From positions 186,001-250,000 of the forward strand of contig NZ_JAEH01000002.1 in the NCBI RefSeq assembly GCF_000518805.1: 64,000 bases of DNA, written 5' to 3'. This DNA is from Shewanella waksmanii ATCC BAA-643. GTDB lineage: Bacteria; Pseudomonadota; Gammaproteobacteria; Enterobacterales; Shewanellaceae. Position numbers and translations under genes: made by a program. How positions within the stretch are numbered: the stretch's first letter is position 1; each line of letters opens with the position of its first letter. Below, one piece after another: positions 38,951 to 45,562 of this stretch. The notes under the pieces were generated by a model. That model searched no databases. It had not been told where the DNA came from and saw nothing but the letters and a program-made list of their open reading frames with translations.

Positions 38951-38967
38951 TGCAGTCATTGTGCCAA
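38951..38967 (-). promoter_or_regulatory. sigma54 promoter of the STAS-wza-gumC-wzy operon
   Basis: The minus-strand sequence TTGGCACAATGACTGCA has TGGCAC, CTGCA and exact GG-N10-GC spacing. It is 64 bases before the ATG of the STAS gene. It is the best sigma54 match in the window. Confidence 0.8.
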
Positions 38968-39034
38968 CTTTTAAATCACTGTTATTATTTGGTTTATTTG
39001 TCTTTAGAGGGTGGTGCAGAGACATGGGAGCATG

Positions 39035-39073
39035 TTGCAATTGCAATCTGAGCATCGTTTTCGCAATTTGCAA
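39035..39073. promoter_or_regulatory. Two candidate activator sites upstream of the STAS operon
   Basis: TTGCAATTGCAA (39035-39046) is a perfect 12-bp palindrome, and TCGCAATTTGCAA (39061-39073) is the TYGCA-N3-TGCAA form. The second is centred 102 bases upstream of the -24 GG at 38964. Two adjacent sites would suit cooperative binding of an NtrC-type dimer pair. Confidence 0.5.
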
Positions 39074-39205
39074 TCATGGTAAATGGTCAGGAAAGGAGCG
39101 GAATGCTATTAAAAGGGAAGCTTTGCTATTACTTTACTGAACTGCTTAACGCTAGGTGATAGGAAATTCACTCAAGCGGTACAACAGGTAAAGGGTTGTG
39201 ATGCC

Positions 39206-39238
39206 AACTAAAGCTCAGTAAATGGTTGAGCTTTAGTT
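39206..39238 (-). terminator. Perfect 12-bp hairpin ending the anti-sigma/PP2C unit
   Basis: AACTAAAGCTCA (39206-39217) and TGAGCTTTAGTT (39227-39238) pair perfectly around a nine-base loop. It lies about 80 bases past the stop of the kinase gene. The tract after it on the minus strand is not T-rich, so termination efficiency is uncertain, but its position suits a transcript end and it would insulate the sigma54 promoter. Confidence 0.5.
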
Positions 39239-39260
39239 AGCACTAAGAAATCGGCATGAA

Positions 39261-39308
39261 ACTGGCCATGGTACTGGCAATAGTACTGGCAATGGTACTG
39301 GTGTAAGT
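39261..39308. repeat. Four imperfect 12-bp tandem repeats
   Basis: The units are ACTGGCCATGGT, ACTGGCAATAGT, ACTGGCAATGGT and ACTGGTGTAAGT. They are non-coding and lie just after the stop of the anti-sigma kinase gene. A short minisatellite; copy number could vary between strains. Confidence 0.7.
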
Positions 39309-39318
39309 GACAAATTAT

Positions 39319-39708
39319 TTAGTGTCGTAGCAGCGATAGCCGCAGATGGGTGCCTGCAACACTGGCTTGTACTCTGACTTGATCCATCCAGTTTTGCATA
39401 ATCCATAAGCCCCTGCCTGTTAAAGAAAGCGGTGGAGGGCAGCTTGGTTTTTGCGGCTCAATAAAGGGGCTGTTATCTAACAGATCGATGGTCACCTTAT
39501 CACGTTCACAACGGATAATGAGGCTGACTTGCGCTAAGTCCACTTGGCTGTGCTGCGCAATATTGGCTACAGCTTCCAAAATACAAGTGACAATTTTAAA
39601 ACGTTGCCCCGCAATAATGCTGTTTTGCAGCAGAAATTGGTCGAGTTCAGTGCAGAAGTGTTGGCTGTGTATCGCACTTTGGCTGAGATTAAACTGTAAA
39701 CTATTCAT
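39319..39708 (-). CDS. RsbW/SpoIIAB-like anti-sigma serine kinase (HATPase_c_2)
   Basis: The 129-residue protein is a lone GHKL ATPase domain. The N box is EAVANIAQHS (about 46-55), and DNSPFIEP is followed by LTGRGLWIMQNWMD as the G boxes. This is the layout of RsbW-type kinases that phosphorylate STAS partners. GAGGA lies six to seven bases before ATG 39708. It is cotranscribed with the PP2C gene upstream (47-base gap). In Vibrio SypE, kinase and phosphatase activities sit in one protein; here they are separate. Confidence 0.85.
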   Translation of the reverse strand: MNSLQFNLSQSAIHSQHFCTELDQFLLQNSIIAGQRFKIVTCILEAVANIAQHSQVDLAQVSLIIRCERDKVTIDLLDNSPFIEPQKPSCPPPLSLTGRGLWIMQNWMDQVRVQASVAGTHLRLSLLRH

Positions 39709-39755
39709 CGTCTTTCCTCATTCTATTGGCTAGGTGCTCATGCACAAAACTGCGT

Positions 39756-40955
39756 TTAATGAGCGTGCTGAGTTTGGGTTGAGATAATCATCATTGATAT
39801 ATCATCTTGAATGTTGTGCTGTTGCCATAAATTAACCGCATGGCGTAAGTGATTAAGTAAGCCAGCTGGCGTCATGGTAATGGCTTGTTGACACAGGCGT
39901 TTTACTCGCTGCAGCCCAAACTCGCCAAATTTGGGATGAACACATTCATACAGGCCGTCGGAAAATAACATCAGGCTTTCGTTTGGACTTAAGGTGAATG
40001 TATTAAAGCGATATTGGGTGCCGCTTTTGATACCAATGGGCAGCTGATTATCCAGCGGCGCCTGAGATACGCGCTGTTTGCCGAGCACAATGGCTCGTGG
40101 GTGACCGGCATTGGTCATACGACATTCTCCGGTGCGAGTGTTGGCAATACCAATTGCTAGGGTTGCAAAGCGGCCTAAATCTTCGGGATCGGAGAAGTTA
40201 TCATTGAGGCTTTGGGCGATAACGGCAGGATCATAGCCATCCCAGGGGCATTGTGGGCTACTCAGTTGCTGGGCTAGAGTAAAACTCTGCATAGCCGCTG
40301 CCACACCGTGTCCAGTGACATCAAGCAGGTAGAAGCCGATGTGTGAAGGGTCAATCTCAAAACATTGGAAAATATCGCCAGCTAAATCTTGGGCGGGGTC
40401 AAATGTTGACGCAATGGACCAATCAGCCAGATTTTGGCTATTGTCTGGCAACAAGGCTTGCTGTAACAAGCTGGCCGAGTGCAGCTCTTGGCGGAGCTGC
40501 TGTAGGTAAGCTTGCTCTTTATCTAAGCTCCGAGCGAGTTGTTGATTCTGCTCAGCTAAACACTGTTGCTGATTGATTATTCGTTGTGCGGCCAATAACC
40601 TGACTTTCAAAATGGCCGGATTAAATGGCTTAGTGAGAAAGTCGTCGGCGCCGGCTTCAATACCGGCTACCGTATGCTTAGCTTGGTTATTGCCCGTGAG
40701 CAAGATGATGTAGGGTGGGTTGGCTAAGGTTTTGAGCTGTTGTGCCAATTGTGGCCCCGACATGCCCGGCATGCACCAGTCACTAATTACAATGTCAAAA
40801 TGATGCTGCTTTATTAGCGCTAATGCCTGCTCAGCGCAGCTGCTGGTTTGCACTTGAAAGCCCAATGCACTGACCACATGCTTGATGTAATACATATCAG
40901 TAGGGCTATCTTCTACCAGTAATAACTTGTGCGGTTGGCTGTGTATTGAATCCAT
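39756..40955 (-). CDS. Response regulator with PP2C (SpoIIE/RsbU-type) phosphatase domain
   Basis: Residues 9-125 are a receiver domain: LLLVEDSPTD, phospho-acceptor D59 in ISDWCMPGMSG, and K109 in FLTKPFN. A coiled linker (about 130-170) leads to a SpoIIE-type PP2C phosphatase domain with metal ligands in DLAGDIF and DVTGHGVAA, and MLFSDGLYE near 333. It probably dephosphorylates the STAS protein when phosphorylated by a histidine kinase. AAAGG lies about ten bases before the ATG. Confidence 0.9.
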   Translation of the reverse strand: MDSIHSQPHKLLLVEDSPTDMYYIKHVVSALGFQVQTSSCAEQALALIKQHHFDIVISDWCMPGMSGPQLAQQLKTLANPPYIILLTGNNQAKHTVAGIEAGADDFLTKPFNPAILKVRLLAAQRIINQQQCLAEQNQQLARSLDKEQAYLQQLRQELHSASLLQQALLPDNSQNLADWSIASTFDPAQDLAGDIFQCFEIDPSHIGFYLLDVTGHGVAAAMQSFTLAQQLSSPQCPWDGYDPAVIAQSLNDNFSDPEDLGRFATLAIGIANTRTGECRMTNAGHPRAIVLGKQRVSQAPLDNQLPIGIKSGTQYRFNTFTLSPNESLMLFSDGLYECVHPKFGEFGLQRVKRLCQQAITMTPAGLLNHLRHAVNLWQQHNIQDDISMMIISTQTQHAH

Positions 40956-40994
40956 TATGTCTAGGCCTTTATGTTTGCGGCTGTAGACAGGTCA

Positions 40995-41011
40995 TTCAAC
41001 TGTCATGCCAA
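40995..41011 (-). promoter_or_regulatory. Weak sigma54-like promoter of the PP2C/anti-sigma unit
   Basis: The minus-strand TTGGCATGACAGTTGAA has a good -24 (TTGGCATG) but TTGAA instead of TTGCA at -12. It lies 40 bases before the ATG of the PP2C gene and has an activator-like palindrome 95 bases upstream, as at the better promoters. Confidence 0.35.
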
Positions 41012-41097
41012 ATTGTGTGATGGGCATGTAATTAAATATTTATCAACAACTTAATGTGGTCCATCTTTACGGTGACGCAGAAAAGCTGTGGCAGTAG

Positions 41098-41110
41098 TTG
41101 CATTATGCAA
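41098..41110. promoter_or_regulatory. Candidate activator site, perfect TTGCA-N3-TGCAA palindrome
   Basis: TTGCATTATGCAA is a perfect inverted repeat (6+1+6). It lies between the divergent PP2C and sensor operons and could serve either, including autoregulation of the sensor genes. Confidence 0.5.
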
Positions 41111-41246
41111 ATCGCTAATCCATATTGGGAATGGCATCGTGTTGTACTATATATCTGATAATGCGACTGTTTATCTCCGCATTCATGTCGTCTGCGGCGT
41201 AGGCCTAGCCGATACTGTGAGGCGAATTAGCTAAAGGGACGTACAT

Positions 41247-42098
41247 ATGACTAAAAGCATAGGATATGGGCTATTGTTGTGCCTGTTACTGCTGCCAACT
41301 GTGTCAGCAAATCAGCAGCTTAAACAGGAAAAACCCCGTTTAGTTTTTGGTGTGGTACCGCAGCAAGCTGCCAGTACGTTGGCCAGAAAGTGGGCGCCTT
41401 TACTCGATGAGCTTTCAACACAATTACCTTTCCAGTTGCAATTTGCAACCGCGCCCGATATTCCCACTTTTGAGCAACGCTTGGCCGATGGCGTATATGA
41501 TGTGGCGTACATGAATCCCTACCACTACGTGGTCTTTCATCAGCCACCTACTCAGTATAGTGCTCTGGCCAAAGAGAAAAACAAACGCCTAGCCGGCATC
41601 ATTGTGGTTGGCAAAGACAGTGGCATTGATTCAATTAACCAGCTTAATGGTGCCCAAATTGCTTTTCCTGCTCCGGCAGCATTTGCTGCCAGTATTATTC
41701 CTCGGGCCAATTTAGCCAAAGCAAGCATTGCGATAACACCTAAATATGTAGGCTCGCATGATTCAGTCTACCTGGCGGTAGCGCAAGGGTTGGCGACCGC
41801 TGGTGGGGGAGTGATGCGCACCTTTAACAATATGCCAGATAACGTGCGCGATAAATTGAAGATTTTGTGGCAGACCCAAGGCTACACCCCACATGCTTTT
41901 GCAACCCATCACAGGGTTTCACCTGCGCAGCGACAAGCTTTACTTGAGGCCTTGACCGCTAAGGAAAACCAGCAGCGTTTGGCGCCACTGCTTGGGCAGT
42001 TAGGTTTTAAGTCCATTAGCGGCGCTAAAGACAGTGATTGGGATGATGTGCGCGCACTGTCGTTAGGTGAATTGACCATGCCGTTGCAAGGAAACTGA
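41247..42098 (+). CDS. PhnD-like periplasmic binding protein, probable sensor subunit
   Basis: The 283-residue protein has a signal peptide (1-21) and a phosphate/phosphite/phosphonate-binding (PhnD-type) fold: LVFGVVPQQAASTLARKWAP, DVAYMNPYHYVVF and GKDSGIDSINQLNGAQIAFP. No ABC permease or ATPase gene is nearby. One base separates its stop from the start of a hybrid kinase with a short periplasmic domain, so it likely presents a ligand to that kinase. Ligand unknown. AAAGGGA precedes ATG 41247. Confidence 0.82.
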   Translation: MTKSIGYGLLLCLLLLPTVSANQQLKQEKPRLVFGVVPQQAASTLARKWAPLLDELSTQLPFQLQFATAPDIPTFEQRLADGVYDVAYMNPYHYVVFHQPPTQYSALAKEKNKRLAGIIVVGKDSGIDSINQLNGAQIAFPAPAAFAASIIPRANLAKASIAITPKYVGSHDSVYLAVAQGLATAGGGVMRTFNNMPDNVRDKLKILWQTQGYTPHAFATHHRVSPAQRQALLEALTAKENQQRLAPLLGQLGFKSISGAKDSDWDDVRALSLGELTMPLQGN

Positions 42099-42099
42099 C

Positions 42100-45000
42100 A
42101 TGTCATTTCGACTGAAAACCGTATTGGGCATTGCCCTCATTGAGGGAGTGCTGTTGATGCTATTGGTATACACCAGCATTAACTACCTCAAAGAAGCCAA
42201 TGATACTGAAGTTGAGCGTCGTGCTTTTGTGATAGGCGAACTGTTTGCTGCGGCAACCAAAGATGCAGTGATAAGCAGTGACATTTCAACACTGCAAGAA
42301 CTCAGCCGGGAGTTGATAGCGAAAACTGGCGTGCAACAAGTTAAGGTTTATGATCGCTCAAGTCTACTGTATCAATCGGGCATTGACTCAGATACGCTAT
42401 CGTCAACTCAGGTTGCGGCTCCGGCAGACAAAAACCAAGGCAAAGTGCTTAATGTCAGCGCAGAGATAACAGAAGCCGGCTATCAATTTGGCCGTGTGGA
42501 ACTGAGCATAAAAAGTAGCGGATTTGGTACTTTTATCAATGATGCCAGGCAGCATATTTTGTCCATTGCCGCATTGGAAATGTTGCTAGTCGCACTGTTT
42601 TCATGGCTGCTTGGGATCTACCTTACTCGTAATTTGAGTGCACTGAAAGCCGCTGCCAATCGCATCCTCGCCGGAGAAAAAGGGGTGACGGTGCCGGTAA
42701 ATAACCATGATGAGATAGGTCAGGTTACCCGGGTGTTCAACGAGATGGTACAAACTGTAGATGCCAATCAAACCGCTTTGGAAAATGCCAATACCCAACT
42801 GACAACCATATTAGAGACCGCGGTTGACGGTTTTATTATCATTGATACCCACGGCATCATTGTTGAAGCTAATCAAGCATTGCTGACGTTATTTGGTTAC
42901 CAGGCATCGGAGTTAATTGGTAAACGCGTAGCTTCGTTAACCCCTTCAGTTAACCGTCCACAATATGAGCAGAATCTTCAACAGTTTATCAGCTCTAGCC
43001 GGCAACGATTAAGCGTTCGACCACAAGAGGTGACAGCGCAAACCCAATTAGGTGCGCAGTTTCCTATTCACTTAAGCATCTCAAAAATGGTGGTGAACGG
43101 TCAGACAAGCTTATTGGGGTTAATCAAAGATCTCACCGAGATGAAGAAAAGTGAGCAAGCGGCTCAGCGTACGGAGTCTATTTTACTGGCGACATTAGAA
43201 GCCAGTGAGGATGCGCTGGTGACGATTGATATCAGCGGCAGTATTGAGCAGTTCAATGATGCCGCATGTTCGCTGTTTGGTTATACCGAGCGTCAAGCGA
43301 AAGGGCAATTAATGGGAGATTTGCTGTTCGCAGGACAAGATAGAAATAACTTTAACCAAGGCTTGCAAGAGTTTCGCTTAACCGGCGATGCACCGGGTAT
43401 TGGGCGACAAATGACACTGGTTGCCAAAACAAGCGCAGATTTGAGTTTACCTGTCGAGCTGAAAATGGTGCCAGTTCAGTTGGGTGATGAAGTGTTGCTC
43501 ACCGCTTATATTCACGATATTTCCAGCCGTATCGCTTATGAGCAGCAGCTGACTCAAGCCAAAGAACAAGCCGAGGCAGGTAGCCAAGCAAAATCGCGCT
43601 TTTTGGCAACAATGAGCCATGAAATTCGCTCGCCACTCAATGCGGTGCTGGGCAGTGTTGACTTGATGCTTGAATCTCAGCTTAATCATGAACAACGCAT
43701 TTATGCCAACACCGCCAAAGAGGCCGGTACGGCATTACTGAGTACCATCAATGACATCTTGGATTTTTCTAAGATTGAAGCTGGGCAGATGTCGCTGCAA
43801 ATGCAACGATTTTCGCCAGCTGATGTGGTGGCTCAGGTGCTGCAAATCTTGGCGCCCAAAGCACAGATAAAACAAGTGCAATTGGCATCGTTTATTAACC
43901 GCAATGTCCCTGATAACTTAGTGGGCGACCAGCAAAAGTTACGCCAAGTGCTGCACAATTTGGTCGACAATGCGATCAAGTTTTCTGACTCTGGTTGTAT
44001 TACGGTAGAAATGTGGATTCCCGATGGCCACGTTGATGAATGCGAATTACATTGCGCCGTTACCGATCAGGGAATTGGCATCAGCCAAGCCGCGCAAAGT
44101 AAACTATTTAAAGAGTTTAGCCAAGTACACGACACCCACAGCACCAATTATGCCGGTACCGGTTTGGGGCTTGCCATCTGCAATGAGTTGGTGAACCTTA
44201 TGCAAGGAAGCATTCAACTGAGCAGCCAACTCGGCCACGGTGCGTGTTTTCGTTTTAGTGTTAAGATGCAGCGCAGCGATACAGACCCGTATGTGTTGCA
44301 TTCCTTGCCGGCACACTGCCGTGTGTTGCTTATTCATCCTAATGACACCTATAGCCAATTAGTGCGTAAACAGTACAACCAATATGGTGTTCAAACTCAA
44401 ATTTCTAGCTCGATAGATGTTGTACGGCAAGGCTTACAAGTACGGGGCCGCTTTAATTTGGTGCTCATCGATGATAGCTATTTAGCTGAGCTGGATCTGG
44501 CTAGTGTGCAAATACTCAAACGAGATTTTTTACATGATGATGGCTTGCTAGCGGTCATGTTGTCTGCATTAGCTTCGCAAGAAATTGAAAATCTCAAAGC
44601 AATTCATGTTGAGCAATTTGTGACTAAACCATTAAGTCGAGAAATGTTACTTGGGTTGCTCAGTGGGGATTCAAGTTCAACCACAACGACCAAAGATGAT
44701 GTCGAAGTAGAGCCATTGGCCACCGTCATTAATGCCCGGTTATTGTTAGCTGAAGACAGTCCATCGAATCAGTTAGTTGCTGGAGCGATGCTGACAAAAA
44801 TGGGCTATGAAGTGGAATTTGCTAACAATGGCATTGAAGCGGTACAAATGGCAGCCGACAGTCACTATGATTTAATCTTAATGGACATGCGTATGCCACG
44901 CATGGACGGCCTGCAAGCCGCAGAGCAAATTTTGTTAGCGGCGCCAAACCAAGTCATTATCGCTATGACAGCCAATGTCCAGCAAGAAGATATGGACCAG

Positions 45001-45546
45001 TGTTTTAATGTCGGCATGAAAGATTTTGTCGCCAAGCCGGTTAACCGCACTCAGCTGTTAGCAACGGTTAAAAAATGGTTGGAGATTCGTCCTGAACCCA
45101 TTGCAAATCAAGATAATGCTGATAGTTTGGCAGAAGCAGCTAAAATTGAAGTAAGCCCCAGTGCTACACAAGATAATACTCAGGCAGTAATGATGGAAAA
45201 TAAGCAGAATTTGATTGATGAGCAAGTGATAGCCGAATTAGAGTCAGTATTAGGGGCGGAGTCCTTGCAACAGATGCTGCAGGTTTTTCTTAAGGAAACA
45301 GAGCAGCGACTTGATGATATACAACGCTTAAGTGATGAAGATAACCACAGCGCCATTGCTGATGAAGCACATACTTTAAAAAGCAGTGCGGGCAGTTTCG
45401 GTGCGCAGGCGCTGTTTGAAGCGGCCAAACAACTTGAACATTTAGCACAGTCAAGTGATGTCAAAGTGATTACTGCTGAAGTGGCACAGACTCTGGCATT
45501 AGGGGCACAAACATGTGCTCAACTCAAGCAGCGAATCACATCGTAA
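42100..45546 (+). CDS. Hybrid sensor histidine kinase (HAMP-PAS-PAS-HisKA-HATPase-REC-REC-HPt)
   Basis: The 1148-residue protein has membrane helices at about 8-26 and 152-176 flanking a 125-residue periplasmic domain. HAMP (177-225) and two PAS domains (about 232-345, 360-475) follow, then HisKA with H507 in ATMSHEIRSPLN and HATPase with NAIKFSD and GTGLGLAIC. A first receiver-like domain (740-855) has D791 and K843 but HPN where the acidic pocket should be. The second, intact receiver (880-993) has D929, and an HPt domain has H1090 in AHTLKSSAGSFG. The phosphorelay output is probably the regulator encoded 16 bases downstream. Confidence 0.92.
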   Translation: MSFRLKTVLGIALIEGVLLMLLVYTSINYLKEANDTEVERRAFVIGELFAAATKDAVISSDISTLQELSRELIAKTGVQQVKVYDRSSLLYQSGIDSDTLSSTQVAAPADKNQGKVLNVSAEITEAGYQFGRVELSIKSSGFGTFINDARQHILSIAALEMLLVALFSWLLGIYLTRNLSALKAAANRILAGEKGVTVPVNNHDEIGQVTRVFNEMVQTVDANQTALENANTQLTTILETAVDGFIIIDTHGIIVEANQALLTLFGYQASELIGKRVASLTPSVNRPQYEQNLQQFISSSRQRLSVRPQEVTAQTQLGAQFPIHLSISKMVVNGQTSLLGLIKDLTEMKKSEQAAQRTESILLATLEASEDALVTIDISGSIEQFNDAACSLFGYTERQAKGQLMGDLLFAGQDRNNFNQGLQEFRLTGDAPGIGRQMTLVAKTSADLSLPVELKMVPVQLGDEVLLTAYIHDISSRIAYEQQLTQAKEQAEAGSQAKSRFLATMSHEIRSPLNAVLGSVDLMLESQLNHEQRIYANTAKEAGTALLSTINDILDFSKIEAGQMSLQMQRFSPADVVAQVLQILAPKAQIKQVQLASFINRNVPDNLVGDQQKLRQVLHNLVDNAIKFSDSGCITVEMWIPDGHVDECELHCAVTDQGIGISQAAQSKLFKEFSQVHDTHSTNYAGTGLGLAICNELVNLMQGSIQLSSQLGHGACFRFSVKMQRSDTDPYVLHSLPAHCRVLLIHPNDTYSQLVRKQYNQYGVQTQISSSIDVVRQGLQVRGRFNLVLIDDSYLAELDLASVQILKRDFLHDDGLLAVMLSALASQEIENLKAIHVEQFVTKPLSREMLLGLLSGDSSSTTTTKDDVEVEPLATVINARLLLAEDSPSNQLVAGAMLTKMGYEVEFANNGIEAVQMAADSHYDLILMDMRMPRMDGLQAAEQILLAAPNQVIIAMTANVQQEDMDQCFNVGMKDFVAKPVNRTQLLATVKKWLEIRPEPIANQDNADSLAEAAKIEVSPSATQDNTQAVMMENKQNLIDEQVIAELESVLGAESLQQMLQVFLKETEQRLDDIQRLSDEDNHSAIADEAHTLKSSAGSFGAQALFEAAKQLEHLAQSSDVKVITAEVAQTLALGAQTCAQLKQRITS

Positions 45547-45562
45547 ATAGGGATATTTAGCT

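Larger units (their letters stand above)
38888..39318. other. 431-bp regulatory gap
   Basis: Reading down the minus strand it contains the tandem repeats, the hairpin closing the kinase/phosphatase unit, the two activator-like palindromes and the sigma54 promoter. The only frame across it is the upstream extension of the STAS gene, which is rejected. Confidence 0.6.
40956..41246. other. Divergent regulatory gap between PP2C and sensor operons
   Basis: It holds the weak sigma54 element at 40995 and the inverted repeat at 41098. An AT-rich stretch near 41143-41165 (TATATATCTGATAATG) may serve the plus-strand sensor genes, but no convincing -35/-10 pair was found. Confidence 0.45.

Noticed and set aside
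38888..39073. N-terminal extension of the STAS protein up to 39073
   Set aside because: The extra 62 residues are outside the STAS domain, and the sigma54 promoter and activator-like sites lie within it. The ATG at 38887 has a good GGAG.
39261..39308. Short repeats considered as a CRISPR array
   Set aside because: The units are 12 bp, directly adjacent and without spacers; no cas gene is present.
41131..41147. TGGCATCGTGTTGTA as a plus-strand sigma54 promoter for the sensor operon
   Set aside because: Spacing is GG-N9-GT, which breaks the fixed 10-base spacing and lacks GC at -12.
41436..41448. TTGCAATTTGCAA, a perfect copy of the activator-like motif
   Set aside because: It lies inside the PhnD-like coding sequence with no promoter nearby. 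It is kept as a warning that the motif can arise by chance.
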